Of a stretch of 64,000 nucleotides of DNA, positions 1 to 9,707 are shown one piece after another. Where the stretch lies: contig NZ_BCQJ01000002.1 of the NCBI RefSeq assembly GCF_001544375.1, positions 124,001 through 188,000 on the forward strand. The letters run 5' to 3'. This stretch comes from Enterococcus canis NBRC 100695. Its GTDB lineage: Bacteria > Bacillota > Bacilli > Lactobacillales > Enterococcaceae. The position numbers and the translations under genes were made by a program. Position 1 is the first letter of the stretch, and each line of letters begins with the position of its first letter. The notes under the pieces are model-generated. The model saw only the letters and a list, made by a program, of their open reading frames with translations. It made no database searches and was not told where the DNA came from.

Positions 1-1497
1 AGTCGTGTCATCTAAAATCAAAATGGATGGATCCTTCGCCAAAGCCCGTGCCAATGAAATTCGTTGCTTTTGACCACCAGAAAGACCAACACCACGTTCC
101 CCGACAATCGTTTCATAGCCCTGCGGCATCCGCGAAATAAAACTATCTGCGTCCGCAATGACCGCCATTTGCTGAATCATTTCAGGATTGGCATAAGGGT
201 TCCCAAAAGCGATATTATCGGCGATTGTATTGGAAAATAGAAATACATCCTGCATAACCATCGAGATATTTTCCCGTAACTGGCGAACGGGATAATCTTT
301 GGCATTCTTGCCATCAATCAGTACCACCCCTGAGGTGGGATCATAGAAACGACCAACTAAATTGACTAAGGTTGTTTTCCCGGAACCTGTTTCCCCAAGA
401 ATTCCAATGGTTTGCCCAGGTGCAATTTTAAACGTAATATCCTCCAACACATTGGTGGGATCATCTGAAAAATGGAATGAAACGTGTTGAAATTCCACAT
501 AACCCTTGATTGGCGTGATTTCATCTGGCCGCTCAACAGGTATTTGTGACTTAGTACCTAAAAGTTGGCGAATTTTAACACAGGCTGCCGCAAACCGTTG
601 GACATCATTAATCAACCAGCCACTCATGCGCATTGGATTGTTTAACATCCATAGATAGCCATTAAAAGCCACCAAATCTCCCAAGGTCATCTTGCCCTGG
701 ATCACAAATAGGCCACCAACAATTAAGGCAATTGCGCCTAAAGCTCCCGCCATCCCATCCAGCCACGGAAGATATTTACGGGAAACTTTGGCAGAATCCA
801 TGTTGCGTTGTTTAAAATCGTCATTGTATTGATTGAATTTTTCGATTTCAAAATCTTCTCTGGCAAATGCCTTAACTACTCGATTTCCGCCGATATTTTC
901 TTCCACCATGGAATTCAAGCGCGAAAAGCTCTCCCGAATCTCAAAGAAAAGCGGGTGCGCCTCTTTGGCCATTAGATTGGTTAAGATAAAAATCACCGGG
1001 GTAATCGCCACTAGTGCCAGCATTAATTGCCATTTGATAAAGCCCATTACAATAATAGCCGAAATAAACCAGACGATACATTCCATAATGTTATAGACGA
1101 CCCAAGAAACAAAATGCCGAATCGCATCAGTATCCCCGGTCATCCGTGCCATAATATCACCTACGCGGGTATGATTAAAAAAGTCAAAATCTAACTCTTG
1201 CAGCTTATGATACATATCCTCCCGCAAACGAAAAAGCGTATTTTGTCCTACCCGTTCGAACAAAATTTGATAACCGTAACGGACAACCGTCCGAATCAAC
1301 GTCGACCCAATCATAATGGCTAAAATAGGTATCAATAATGATTGCTGTCCTTGATCGATGACGCGGTCGATCAGGATCCCACCTAGATAGGGATTGATCA
1401 GGATCAGTAACGCATTAATCAGCAGAAAGACTGTTGCTAACACGATTTTGCTGCGATAGACTTTGGCGTATTGCCAGATCCACTTTATATTGCTCAT
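1..1497 (-). CDS. ABC multidrug exporter, fused permease-ATPase (3' end cut by window)
   Basis: This is a half-transporter of the LmrA/BmrA/MsbA type, predicted to export lipids or drugs as a dimer in the cytoplasmic membrane. The 499 visible codons begin at an ATG with a strong GGAGGGAG ribosome site 4 bases upstream. An N-terminal six-helix membrane domain covers roughly residues 1-300. The ATPase domain shows Walker A GETGSGKT near residue 369, the Q-loop QDVFLFS, the signature LSGGQKQR near 471, and Walker B ILILDD at the very edge of the window. The H-loop and C-terminus lie outside. The gene diverges from an AraC regulator, which may control it. In such loci a second half-transporter often follows, and that cannot be seen here. 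Confidence 0.93.
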   Translation of the reverse strand, partial: MSNIKWIWQYAKVYRSKIVLATVFLLINALLILINPYLGGILIDRVIDQGQQSLLIPILAIMIGSTLIRTVVRYGYQILFERVGQNTLFRLREDMYHKLQELDFDFFNHTRVGDIMARMTGDTDAIRHFVSWVVYNIMECIVWFISAIIVMGFIKWQLMLALVAITPVIFILTNLMAKEAHPLFFEIRESFSRLNSMVEENIGGNRVVKAFAREDFEIEKFNQYNDDFKQRNMDSAKVSRKYLPWLDGMAGALGAIALIVGGLFVIQGKMTLGDLVAFNGYLWMLNNPMRMSGWLINDVQRFAAACVKIRQLLGTKSQIPVERPDEITPIKGYVEFQHVSFHFSDDPTNVLEDITFKIAPGQTIGILGETGSGKTTLVNLVGRFYDPTSGVVLIDGKNAKDYPVRQLRENISMVMQDVFLFSNTIADNIAFGNPYANPEMIQQMAVIADADSFISRMPQGYETIVGERGVGLSGGQKQRISLARALAKDPSILILDDTT

Positions 1498-1565
1498 AGT
1501 TCTCCCTCCTCTTAAAATAGCTTAGCGAATTATTTTTTAGAAAGAATGGTTTTTCTTAGCCGTTT

Positions 1566-1586
1566 TGATGTAAAATATTAGCATCA
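1566..1586. promoter_or_regulatory. Inverted repeat between exporter and AraC gene
   Basis: TGATG and CATCA arms are separated by 11 bases and flank a TAAAAT -10-like box, just upstream of the AraC gene. This could be an AraC-family or other operator. The assignment is inference only. Confidence 0.3.
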
Positions 1587-1606
1587 TTGAAAAGGAGGCG
1601 CTTTCC

Positions 1607-2443
1607 ATGTCGGTCTTGCTGCCACAAACCTTCAATCCTGAGATTTTGTATATTTGTGATACTTGGAGCGAGGTGGGACAATCCTCACCCATCCATCATC
1701 ATGACTTTTTAGAGCTTAGTTTCATTTTGGAAGGCGAAAGCTATTATACTTTAGAAAGCGAGAGTGGTATTCCATTACATGCTGGTCAGCTGTTGGTCTT
1801 AAATCCGGGATTCCGTCACGGAGAAGCGCAGATTCAAGGCTGCTCCCATCAGCTGCATGTTGGGATTCGCAATGTCTCACTCACCGGACTTTCCCGTAAC
1901 TTTATGCCCAACGAAGCCCCGTTGGTAGACTTAGGTAAATTTCATCACCAAGTCATGGAACAGGCCTGGCTGTTGCAAAGAGAAGCCCAAGAAGAAGAAA
2001 CTGAGGCTCGGATCATGCAAAAAGCCATCGTTATGAAGCTTTTGGTTTTGATTTTGCGAGGCTTAGCAGCCCGAATTTGTCAATTGCAGCCAAAATTATC
2101 GGCAACGGCACAACGGCAACAACGCATCGTAGACTACACAGTTTATTATTTAGAAAATCACTACGAGGAAGAAATTACCTTGGAGCGACTAGCTCACGAT
2201 CAGTACATCAGTCCAGCCTATTTATCGAAAATTTTTAAGGAAGCCACAGGCATGAGTCCCATTAACTACCTCATTAATATTCGGTTGAATCGCGCCAAAG
2301 AGTTACTTCACCATGAGCACCTCACCGTCAAAGAAATCGCCTCGACAGTCGGGTATCAAGATGCCTATCATTTTAGCAAATCCTTCAAAAAACAATTTGG
2401 CATCGCCCCTTCTTCAGTAGCTAGCCACCTTCAAGAAAAATAA
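1607..2443 (+). CDS. AraC family transcriptional regulator with cupin sensor
   Basis: A 278-residue DNA-binding regulator. The N-terminal part (about residues 25-110) is a cupin-type ligand domain, with a HHHDFLELSFILEGE stretch and the PGFRHG turn typical of AraC_binding domains. The C-terminal 100 residues carry two helix-turn-helix motifs, including LAHDQYISPAYLSKIFKEA and IASTVGYQDAYHFSKSFKK. The start is set by AAAGGAGG about 10 bases upstream. Such proteins usually sense a sugar or related small molecule. The divergent ABC exporter is the likely local target. The ligand is unknown. Confidence 0.93.
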   Translation: MSVLLPQTFNPEILYICDTWSEVGQSSPIHHHDFLELSFILEGESYYTLESESGIPLHAGQLLVLNPGFRHGEAQIQGCSHQLHVGIRNVSLTGLSRNFMPNEAPLVDLGKFHHQVMEQAWLLQREAQEEETEARIMQKAIVMKLLVLILRGLAARICQLQPKLSATAQRQQRIVDYTVYYLENHYEEEITLERLAHDQYISPAYLSKIFKEATGMSPINYLINIRLNRAKELLHHEHLTVKEIASTVGYQDAYHFSKSFKKQFGIAPSSVASHLQEK

Positions 2444-2489
2444 CACCGGCTAAAGCTAGGAGCGCTCCTGCTTTAGCCGGTGTTTCTTT
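2443..2489. terminator. Bidirectional terminator between convergent genes
   Basis: A 14-base stem (arms starting ACACCGGC and ending CCGGTGT) encloses a self-complementary AGGAGCGCTCCT, followed by a T-rich tail. It separates the AraC gene from the convergent GyrI-like gene. Confidence 0.85.
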
Positions 2490-3108
2490 ACTGACTCTCC
2501 ACAAATAAACGTAGAGTTGTCTTCATTTTTTCTGGGGCAGTTCTCCGAGGGTCAGATAAATAGATTTCCCGGTGATGATAACCTGCTAATAAACGCTTTT
2601 TCAGACCCTGTTCGGCCAAATTAGCTTCCATCTTTTGAAAGGTCGCCGCTTCCTCGTCGTAGGGGCCAATGTGAAGCATTTGATAGGCTAGTCCATCCGT
2701 TAGTGTTGTGAACTGAACTTGGTCAATGAGAGGCGTACCGCTCTTTTCCTGACGAATTTCTGCGACGTACGCCGCTGTCACAAAGTCAGGTTGGCGGATC
2801 ATGATTTGATACTGCAGATCATTTTTATCCAGCACCTCCGTCACAGCTCGGGCATTGGTAGTGGTCCAAATACCTTCTAGGGGAAAAACAGTGTAGTCGT
2901 TTGCCTCCGGTAATGTTCTTTTCTTAAGGCCCATCTTGATGCCATAGGAAAAACTATACAACGCTTGGACTGCCTGGCCAAATCCTTCGCCATTAGGATC
3001 GCCTTGCCCTGCAATCAATAAGTATTGATAGGTGGGAATTTCCAGTAAAGCACCCTTTTTAGATGCGATGTAAAATTCTTTCTCTTGTTTACGCCATTCA
3101 ACTTTCAT
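2488..3108 (-). CDS. GyrI-like domain protein
   Basis: A 206-residue soluble protein of the GyrI-like small-molecule-binding family (SOUL/BacR fold, COG4832 type). The start MKVEWRKQEKEF is preferred over an upstream in-frame ATG because GGGAGG lies just before it. The stretch LIAGQGDPNGEGF near residue 30 and HIGPYDEEAATFQKME in the second half match the duplicated beta-alpha-beta halves of the family. Relatives bind hydrophobic ligands or drugs; some hydrolyse cyclopropanoid toxins. There is no DNA-binding domain here. It lies alone between two terminators, so function is known only at family level. Confidence 0.8.
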   Translation of the reverse strand: MKVEWRKQEKEFYIASKKGALLEIPTYQYLLIAGQGDPNGEGFGQAVQALYSFSYGIKMGLKKRTLPEANDYTVFPLEGIWTTTNARAVTEVLDKNDLQYQIMIRQPDFVTAAYVAEIRQEKSGTPLIDQVQFTTLTDGLAYQMLHIGPYDEEAATFQKMEANLAEQGLKKRLLAGYHHREIYLSDPRRTAPEKMKTTLRLFVESQ

Positions 3109-3153
3109 CCTAACACCTCCCTTTTGATTATCGCATATTCTTCGTTTCTGCGT

Positions 3154-3192
3154 ACAAAAACTGCGACTATTACACATAGCCGCAGTTTTTGT
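3154..3192. terminator. Terminator downstream of purB
   Basis: A 12-base perfect stem (ACAAAAACTGCG and its complement) with a 15-base loop. The A/T ends of the stem serve as T-tracts in both directions. It ends the purE-purK-purB unit. Confidence 0.8.
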
Positions 3193-3196
3193 CTTA

Positions 3197-4495
3197 TTAT
3201 TCGCCTAAACCCACTCGTTCAAAGATAGTATCGACATTTTTTAAATGATAGTGGTAATCAAAGGCATCATCCAGCTCTTCTTTTGATAAAACAGACGTGA
3301 TTTTTTCATCTTCATCTAGCAAAGGCCGGAAAGCAGTTTGGTGATCCCAGGCATAGGCCGTCTTTGGCTGTACCAAATCATAGGCTTCTTCGCGGGTCAT
3401 GCCTTTATCAATCAGTTTTAATAGCACTCGTTGACTGTAAATCAAGCCAAAGGTCGCGTCCATATTGCGTTTCATATTTTCTGGGAAAACCGTCAAGTTC
3501 TTGACGATATTGCCGAAACGATTCAACATATAATCCAATAGAATCGTTGTATCAGGAATAATGATCCGTTCAGCGGAAGAGTGAGAAATATCCCGTTCAT
3601 GCCACAAAGCTACATCTTCATACGCCGTAACGACATGACCACGAATCACGCGTGCTAAACCAGTCATATTTTCAGAACCAATTGGATTCCGTTTATGGGG
3701 CATTGCCGAAGAGCCTTTTTGTCCTTTAGCAAAGAATTCTTCTACTTCTCGAGTTTCTGACTTTTGTAAGCCGCGAATCTCTGTCGCAAATTTTTCAATG
3801 CTAGTCGCAATCAAAGCCATCGTCGCCACGTATTCAGCATGCAAATCACGCGGCAATACTTGGGTGGAGATTTCTTGGGGACGAATACCTAATTTTCCAC
3901 AAACATATTCTTCCACAAAGGGCGGAATATTCGCAAAGGTACCCACTGCGCCACTGATTTTTCCGGCTTCCACGCCTTTAGCGGCATGTTCAAAGCGTTC
4001 AACGTTTCGCTTCATTTCGGAATACCAAAGCGCTAGTTTTAAGCCAAAAGTCGTCGGCTCAGCGTGAACCCCGTGCGTCCGTCCCATCATAACGGTATAT
4101 TTATATTCTTTGGCCTTTTCACCAATAATCGCAGTAAAACGCGCTAAGTCTTCCCGTAAGATTTCATTTGCTTGCTTCAATAAGTATCCATAGGCTGTGT
4201 CTACAACATCAGTAGAAGTTAAGCCATAATGCACCCATTTGCGCTCTTCCCCTAGTGATTCAGAAACGGCACGCGTAAAAGCAACCACATCATGACGGGT
4301 ACTTTGCTCGATTTCTAAGATACGATCGACATCAAAGCTAGCATTTTCACGAATTTTAGCCACATCTTCTTTCGGAATGTCACCTAATTCGGCCCAAGCC
4401 TCATCTGCTAAGATTTCCACTTCTAGCCAAGCCTTGTATTTATTTTCCTCTGTCCAAATCGCACCCATTTCAGGTCGTGTATAACGTTCAATCAT
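3197..4495 (-). CDS. purB: Adenylosuccinate lyase
   Basis: A 432-residue cytosolic enzyme. It cleaves SAICAR to AICAR and adenylosuccinate to AMP, releasing fumarate, in purine biosynthesis. The N-terminus [15 protein letters not shown] is characteristic of Firmicute PurB. The fumarate-lyase signature [11 protein letters not shown] lies near residue 265, and the [10 protein letters not shown] catalytic segment near residue 139. Length is normal for the family. It lies 11 bases after purK in the same direction, so it is probably expressed from the purE promoter. Separation of purEKB from the rest of the pur operon is seen in other lactic acid bacteria. Confidence 0.97.
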   Translation of the reverse strand: MIERYTRPEMGAIWTEENKYKAWLEVEILADEAWAELGDIPKEDVAKIRENASFDVDRILEIEQSTRHDVVAFTRAVSESLGEERKWVHYGLTSTDVVDTAYGYLLKQANEILREDLARFTAIIGEKAKEYKYTVMMGRTHGVHAEPTTFGLKLALWYSEMKRNVERFEHAAKGVEAGKISGAVGTFANIPPFVEEYVCGKLGIRPQEISTQVLPRDLHAEYVATMALIATSIEKFATEIRGLQKSETREVEEFFAKGQKGSSAMPHKRNPIGSENMTGLARVIRGHVVTAYEDVALWHERDISHSSAERIIIPDTTILLDYMLNRFGNIVKNLTVFPENMKRNMDATFGLIYSQRVLLKLIDKGMTREEAYDLVQPKTAYAWDHQTAFRPLLDEDEKITSVLSKEELDDAFDYHYHLKNVDTIFERVGLGE

Positions 4496-4506
4496 TCTTG
4501 CTACCC

Positions 4507-5628
4507 CTAATCCCAGATTTTTGTTTGATAGATTTCTTCTAATGTTTCATCGCGGTCTTCCGTTAAGATGGTGATATGCCCCATCTTACGACCATTCTTT
4601 GCCTCATGCTTACCATAATAATGAAAATGCCAAGAAGGTTTTTCGGCAATCAGGTCTTCTGTTTCTGCCAGCTCGTCTCCTAAAACATTTACCATGACCG
4701 CTTCCGAAAGCAACTTCACTTCCGCCAAAGGCCAGCCCGCTACACCGCGAATATGGGCTTCAAATTGACTCATACTGCAAGCCTCAATGGAATAATGCCC
4801 TGAATTGTGCGGTCGCGGTGCCAGCTCATTGACATAGATACCACCAGCTGGTGTGACAAACATTTCCACCGCCAATACGCCGGCTAAACCAATGGCATCC
4901 GCAATTACACGAGCGATTCGTTGGGCTTCTTTCGCAACTTCTGAATCAATTGCCGCCGGAGCAATGGTCTGATGCAGGATATTATTACGATGGACGTTTT
5001 CAACTACTGGAAAAACCGTGATATCCCCGTTACCGTTGCCAGCTACTAATACAGAGATTTCCTTTTCAAAAGGAATCCATGCCTCTAGGACACAAGTTCC
5101 TTCCCGCAGCAGATCCATTGAAGGCGCCAAATCTGCACGGCTATATAGCACATATTGCCCTTTGCCGTCATAACCACCGCGGGTCGTTTTCAATACACAT
5201 GGATAGCCAATGCTGTCGATAGAGTCTTGGATATCCGTTGGATGTACGATGGTGGCATAAGGCGCAATAATGATATTGTTGGCTTCTAAAAAGGATTTTT
5301 CTAGCAAGCGGTCCTGAGTAATTGCTAGGAGGTCCGTTCCTTGTGGCACACGTACCACTTGTTTAATATGTTCTAATGCCGTTACATCGACATTTTCAAA
5401 TTCATAGGTGATGACTTGGCAACGTGTCGCCATTTGTTCTAAGGCCCTTAAGTCGGCATAATCTGCAATGATTTGCCAATCAGCGACCTGCGCTGCCGGG
5501 CAATCTTCGGTTGGATCCAAGATGCCAATCCGAAACCCCATTGATTTCGCGCTTAAGGCCATCATACGACCTAGCTGTCCGCCGCCAACGATTCCGATTG
5601 TTTGTCCCGGACGTAGAGGTTTAACCAA
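4507..5628 (-). CDS. purK: 5-(carboxyamino)imidazole ribonucleotide synthase (ATPase subunit)
   Basis: An ATP-grasp enzyme that converts AIR and bicarbonate to N5-CAIR, the substrate of PurE. The N-terminal nucleotide-binding [13 protein letters not shown] begins about 11 residues after the chosen TTG start, matching usual family length. Alternative in-frame starts are GTG at 5637 and ATG at 5661, and all three overlap the end of purE. A TTG codon overlapping purE with GGAAAG upstream suggests translational coupling. The ATP-grasp core includes [12 protein letters not shown] near residue 148 and [14 protein letters not shown] in the C-terminal half. Start choice is moderate; function is secure. 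Confidence 0.93.
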   Translation of the reverse strand: MVKPLRPGQTIGIVGGGQLGRMMALSAKSMGFRIGILDPTEDCPAAQVADWQIIADYADLRALEQMATRCQVITYEFENVDVTALEHIKQVVRVPQGTDLLAITQDRLLEKSFLEANNIIIAPYATIVHPTDIQDSIDSIGYPCVLKTTRGGYDGKGQYVLYSRADLAPSMDLLREGTCVLEAWIPFEKEISVLVAGNGNGDITVFPVVENVHRNNILHQTIAPAAIDSEVAKEAQRIARVIADAIGLAGVLAVEMFVTPAGGIYVNELAPRPHNSGHYSIEACSMSQFEAHIRGVAGWPLAEVKLLSEAVMVNVLGDELAETEDLIAEKPSWHFHYYGKHEAKNGRKMGHITILTEDRDETLEEIYQTKIWD

Positions 5629-6109
5629 GTTGATCACTACTTTCCATAACTGTTTTTTCAATCTCGTCTCGTCTCATTTCAAGACGTTCCGCCAATACTA
5701 AATCATACATGGAAAGCATCTCGGCTGCAAGTAGTCCCGCGTTTGTTGCACCTGCTTTTCCAATTGCCGTTGTCGCTACCGGGACCCCACCAGGCATTTG
5801 TACGATTGATAGCAATGAATCTAAGCCTTTCAGTGCCTTTGATTCTACGGGGACGCCAATGACTGGCAATGTCGTTTTAGCCGCGACCATCCCAGGTAAA
5901 TGGGCTGCACCGCCAGCCCCAGCGATAATGACTTTAATACCACGGTCACGTGCGCCTTCTGCAAAACGATACATCAAGTCCGGCGTGCGATGTGCCGAAA
6001 CGACTTTCTTTTCATATGAAATCTTTAATTCATCCAGGATTCTACAGGCATGCTGCATTGTCTCCCAGTCCGAAGTACTTCCCATAATAACTGAAACTAA
6101 TGGTTCCAC
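5621..6109 (-). CDS. purE: N5-carboxyaminoimidazole ribonucleotide mutase
   Basis: A 162-residue class I PurE that converts N5-CAIR to CAIR in purine synthesis. Key motifs are [10 protein letters not shown] at the N-terminus, SAHRTPD near residue 39 with the catalytic histidine, and [11 protein letters not shown] near residue 63. The start codon is GTG with AAGGGGG about 8 bases upstream; a nearer ATG is out of frame. It is first of purE-purK-purB, overlaps purK, and sits behind a consensus promoter with PurBox-like sites. Confidence 0.96.
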   Translation of the reverse strand: MEPLVSVIMGSTSDWETMQHACRILDELKISYEKKVVSAHRTPDLMYRFAEGARDRGIKVIIAGAGGAAHLPGMVAAKTTLPVIGVPVESKALKGLDSLLSIVQMPGGVPVATTAIGKAGATNAGLLAAEMLSMYDLVLAERLEMRRDEIEKTVMESSDQLG

Positions 6110-6132
6110 GTCATTTGCCCCCTTTTTTCTTT

Positions 6133-6161
6133 ATTTTAGCAACAGCCTGCCAACGTGTCAA
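6133..6161 (-). promoter_or_regulatory. purE promoter
   Basis: On the minus strand, TTGACA (6156-6161) and TAAAAT (6133-6138) are separated by exactly 17 bases. This is a near-consensus housekeeping sigma-factor promoter about 24 bases before the purE start codon. Confidence 0.8.
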
Positions 6162-6167
6162 AATAAT

Positions 6168-6210
6168 ATTCGAATAATAAATAGTTTTCTAATGTTATCG
6201 TTCGTGTTTA
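6168..6210 (-). promoter_or_regulatory. PurBox pair upstream of the purE promoter
   Basis: Read on the minus strand, ACACGAAC is followed by a TTCG core, with 26 bases between the CGAA and TTCG cores. They lie directly upstream of the -35 box. CGAA cores facing each other like this are the known architecture of PurR binding sites in Firmicutes. PurR control, responsive to PRPP, is inferred. Confidence 0.6.
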
Positions 6211-6307
6211 TTGCAGTGTCCGCTGATTAAGAACGATTTTTCTCGTAAATCAGGATAATTTCTTGATACTGACCTAACTTTTAGGCCCTTTCAGTGGGCG
6301 CACACTG

Positions 6308-6337
6308 CAAAAAAGCTGATTGTCTCGTGAATCAGCT
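6308..6337 (-). terminator. Terminator of the marR gene
   Basis: On the minus strand, an 8-base stem (AGCTGATT class) with an 8-base loop is followed by six Ts. It lies just after the MarR stop codon. Confidence 0.8.
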
Positions 6338-6344
6338 CATTTCA

Positions 6345-6779
6345 CTATTTCAGGTTATTCAATCCTGCCGTGATTAAACGTAAACTTTGGTCAATTTGCG
6401 CCAATTGTTCCGGAGGAAGTTGCTTAAAAAAATCCGCAAACAATGCTTGCCGCGTCTCCGTGATTTTATGATAGAGCTTCTCCCCACTGGGCGTCAGCAT
6501 AATCTCCCGTATCCGCTTATCTTGATCATTGTAGCGCGTCATAAGGAGCCCTTGCTTTTCAAACTTATCTATTTGACGGCTAGTAGAGGAATGATTCTTC
6601 CCTAATTGGTCTGCCAACTCTCCAACACTGATTGTTTGTCGCATCCCCACGCGAACAATAACTGGTAATAAATTTCGGTCTTCCTTAATGCCCGCCTCTC
6701 TCAAAAGATTGCTATCACGTTTGGGATCGTTAAAAAAATTTACAATCTGAAACAAAGAGTCAAAAATTTGATTGTCCAT
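6345..6779 (-). CDS. MarR family transcriptional regulator
   Basis: A winged-helix repressor of 144 residues from the chosen start MDNQIFDSL. The wHTH core is SVGELADQLGKNHSSTSRQIDKFEKQGLL, with the wing DQDKRIREIMLTPSGEK, both standard for the family. The longer form starting 10 codons upstream would begin upstream of the predicted transcript start: a TATAAT box at 6787-6792 puts transcription at about the chosen ATG, so the mRNA may be leaderless. It diverges from an FMN reductase gene, with a GTGCAA-T-TTGCAC palindrome between them. It probably represses both; ligand unknown. Confidence 0.88.
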   Translation of the reverse strand: MDNQIFDSLFQIVNFFNDPKRDSNLLREAGIKEDRNLLPVIVRVGMRQTISVGELADQLGKNHSSTSRQIDKFEKQGLLMTRYNDQDKRIREIMLTPSGEKLYHKITETRQALFADFFKQLPPEQLAQIDQSLRLITAGLNNLK

Positions 6780-6781
6780 AT

Positions 6782-6829
6782 TTGCAATTATAGCATAACA
6801 GGCATACAATAATTATGTGCAAATTGCAC
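6782..6829. promoter_or_regulatory. Divergent promoter/operator, marR and FMN reductase
   Basis: For the plus-strand gene, TTGCAA (6782-6787) and TACAAT (6805-6810) are 17 bases apart. A perfect 13-base palindrome GTGCAAATTGCAC at 6817-6829 sits at the predicted transcription start. On the minus strand TATAAT lies at 6787-6792. The palindrome is the likely MarR operator (inference). Confidence 0.6.
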
Positions 6830-6860
6830 CTAAATTACCAAAGAAAAGAGTCGATTAACG

Positions 6861-7424
6861 ATGAAAAAAATTGGCATTATTTTAGGCACCAACCGGCCCA
6901 CAAGAATTGGGCCAGATGTGGCGGCGTGGGTCAAGAAAACCCTGGCTCATGAGAAGCTGACATTAGATATTATTGATTTAGCTAAAATTAAATTACCTTT
7001 TTTAGATGAACCAGAAATACCAGCCAAAGGTCACTATCAGCAAGAGCATACTAAAAAATGGCGCGATTTGATTTTACAATATGATGGGTTTGTTCTCGTG
7101 TTTCCACAATACAATTGGGGCTATCCGGCTGTTTTGAAAAATGCCCTGGATTATTTATATGCAGAATGGGCCCACAAGCCAGTCAGTATTATGGTATATG
7201 GCAATCACGGCGGTTTTCAAGGGCTGATTGCCATGAAACTTGTCACGCAGGGACTGAATATGTACAACATGGCGGTAAATCCACCTTTAAACATTCGCAA
7301 AGAAATGTTTAATGAGCAGGGGCAATTTATTGATATTGAAGAAGCTTTTCAACCAGTGGCTCCCCAAGTCAAACTAGTTTCTGAAGAATTTTTACAGCTG
7401 TTTGCTGCTTATAAAGAAGAGTAA
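6861..7424 (+). CDS. NADPH-dependent FMN reductase family protein
   Basis: A 187-residue flavodoxin-fold oxidoreductase (FMN_red family), related to azoreductases and quinone reductases. The N-terminal phosphate-binding loop is LGTNRPTRIGP. The segment PQYNWGYPAVLKNALDYLY near residue 87 is the flavin-binding signature. It is a cytosolic enzyme that probably reduces flavin or quinones with NADPH. The divergent MarR gene suggests induction by a redox-active or aromatic compound. The ribosome site is weak (AAGAAAAGAG). The exact substrate is unknown. Confidence 0.9.
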   Translation: MKKIGIILGTNRPTRIGPDVAAWVKKTLAHEKLTLDIIDLAKIKLPFLDEPEIPAKGHYQQEHTKKWRDLILQYDGFVLVFPQYNWGYPAVLKNALDYLYAEWAHKPVSIMVYGNHGGFQGLIAMKLVTQGLNMYNMAVNPPLNIRKEMFNEQGQFIDIEEAFQPVAPQVKLVSEEFLQLFAAYKEE

Positions 7425-7456
7425 AACCAATGGGTTAGGACCTTAATAAGAAGTGC

Positions 7457-7541
7457 CTCCTCAGGATCATAAAAAATACCGACCGCCAAAAATTAGATTT
7501 AATCTAACTTTTGACGATCGGTATAAACGATCTTGAGGAGC
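7457..7541 (-). terminator. Nested long hairpin terminating xpt-pbuX
   Basis: The inner hairpin (7476-7524) has a stem of about 24 paired bases with few mismatches and, on the minus strand, ends in six Ts. A second outer pair of arms (CTCCTCAGGATC type) encloses it. It terminates pbuX, and probably also the convergent reductase gene. Confidence 0.8.
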
Positions 7542-7544
7542 CTT

Positions 7545-8855
7545 TTAATGACTAGCTTCCGCCCATTCAGAGCTATCGGCTTCGTCACCATTCAAGCCAT
7601 TGAATAGTAGATTCAAGACAATTGCTGTGATACTGCTCATAACGATACCATTACCGGTAAACATTTGGAGTGTTTCTGGCAATTTACTGAACAAACTCGG
7701 CATAATGTTGAACCCAAGACCAAAACCAATTGAAACAGCGATGATCAATAGGTTTTTATCATTGGCAAAATTCACTTTAGACAGCATCCGCATTCCTTGC
7801 ATGGCTACCATCCCAAACATCACCAACATCCCGCCACCTAAAACCGGTTCTGGAATGATTTGTGCAATCGCACCAGCTTTTGGTAATAAGCCCAATGCAA
7901 TCAAGAAGAAAGCCGAGAAGTAAATCGGACGACGTGTTTTGATGCCGGACAACTGAACCAAGCCGACATTTTGAGAGAAACCAGTGTATGGGAAGGTGTT
8001 AAAGATTCCGCCTAATATAACGGCTAAACCTTCAGCACGATAGCCTTTTTTCAAGCGTTCTTCAGTCACTGTTTGCCCTGTGATATCACCTAAGGCAAAG
8101 TAAACGCCGGTTGATTCCACCATGCTGACGATGGAGATAACGATCATTAACGCGATTGAAGATAAATCAAAGGTTGGTGTACCAAAATAGAAAGGTTGGG
8201 GAACATGGAACCACATAGCCTCTCCAACTGGTGCCAGACTCACATGCCCTAAGATGGCGGCTAAAGTCGTCCCACCTACCAAACCAATCAAAACCGCAAT
8301 CGAACGTAAGAATCCACGCCCGAAGACTTGAATCAAAATAATCAAGGCAATCGTCACAAAGGCTAATAACAAACTTTCAGGATCACCAAAGCTTGCAGCA
8401 GTAGCGTCCCCGCCACCCATTTTGGTGACCGCAACTGGAATCAGTGTTAAACCAATGACTGTAATCACTGTACCAGTTACTAGTGGTGGAAACAGCTTTT
8501 TAATTTTAGAAAAGAAACCGGCAATCAATACTACGAAAATACCAGAAGCAATGATGGAACCATAGATTGCGCCGACACCCTTCTCAGAGCCAATAGCAAT
8601 CAGTGGCGCGACAGCTTGAATCGCACAGCCTAAAACAACTGGCAGTCCAATCCCAAAGAAACGATTGACCGTTAATTGTAATAAAGTCGCAACCCCACAC
8701 ATAAAAATATCAATAGAGATCAAGTAAGTCATTTGTTCAGAATTGAAATTCAATCCCGTTCCGATCAGCAAAGGTACCGCAACGGCCCCTGCATACATTG
8801 CTAATAAATGTTGCAGTCCTAAGACCGCGGCTTTTCCATTTTTTTCTTCCTTCAC
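7545..8855 (-). CDS. pbuX: Xanthine permease (NCS2 family)
   Basis: A 436-residue membrane transporter of about 14 segments, a nucleobase:cation symporter-2 that imports xanthine. The GLQHLLAMYAGAVAVPLLIG N-terminus and FPYTGFSQNVGLVQLSGIK near residue 290 are family signatures. The start is GTG with AGGAGG inside the end of xpt, 2 bases downstream of the xpt stop codon, so the genes are probably coupled. With Xpt it forms the xanthine salvage unit under the guanine riboswitch. Length is normal. Confidence 0.95.
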   Translation of the reverse strand: MKEEKNGKAAVLGLQHLLAMYAGAVAVPLLIGTGLNFNSEQMTYLISIDIFMCGVATLLQLTVNRFFGIGLPVVLGCAIQAVAPLIAIGSEKGVGAIYGSIIASGIFVVLIAGFFSKIKKLFPPLVTGTVITVIGLTLIPVAVTKMGGGDATAASFGDPESLLLAFVTIALIILIQVFGRGFLRSIAVLIGLVGGTTLAAILGHVSLAPVGEAMWFHVPQPFYFGTPTFDLSSIALMIVISIVSMVESTGVYFALGDITGQTVTEERLKKGYRAEGLAVILGGIFNTFPYTGFSQNVGLVQLSGIKTRRPIYFSAFFLIALGLLPKAGAIAQIIPEPVLGGGMLVMFGMVAMQGMRMLSKVNFANDKNLLIIAVSIGFGLGFNIMPSLFSKLPETLQMFTGNGIVMSSITAIVLNLLFNGLNGDEADSSEWAEASH

Positions 8856-8857
8856 GC

Positions 8858-9580
<723 letters not shown>

Positions 9581-9619
9581 CGGCGCGAGCGATGCTCGTC
9601 AGGTGATTTGAATAGTTCT

Positions 9620-9647
9620 ATTATCCACATTATTATTAAAAAAGCAA
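9620..9647 (-). promoter_or_regulatory. Candidate xpt-pbuX promoter
   Basis: On the minus strand TTGCTT (9642-9647) and GATAAT (9620-9625) are 16 bases apart, upstream of the riboswitch. The -35 box overlaps the stem and T-tract of the previous gene's terminator, so this call is tentative. Confidence 0.45.
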
Positions 9648-9667
9648 GGAAATGAAACCCCTTGCTT
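9637..9667 (-). terminator. Terminator of the TIM-barrel gene
   Basis: An AAGCAAGG/CCTTGCTT stem with a 10-base loop and a run of Ts on the minus strand. It lies between the TIM-barrel gene stop and the xpt leader. Confidence 0.75.
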
Positions 9668-9707
9668 CGTAAGAATTTCCTAATATTCCATTCTTATTTT
9701 TTCGTTT

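Noticed and set aside
5709-6230. Plus-strand 173-codon ORF
   Set aside because: It is the shadow of purE on the opposite strand and runs through the purE promoter.
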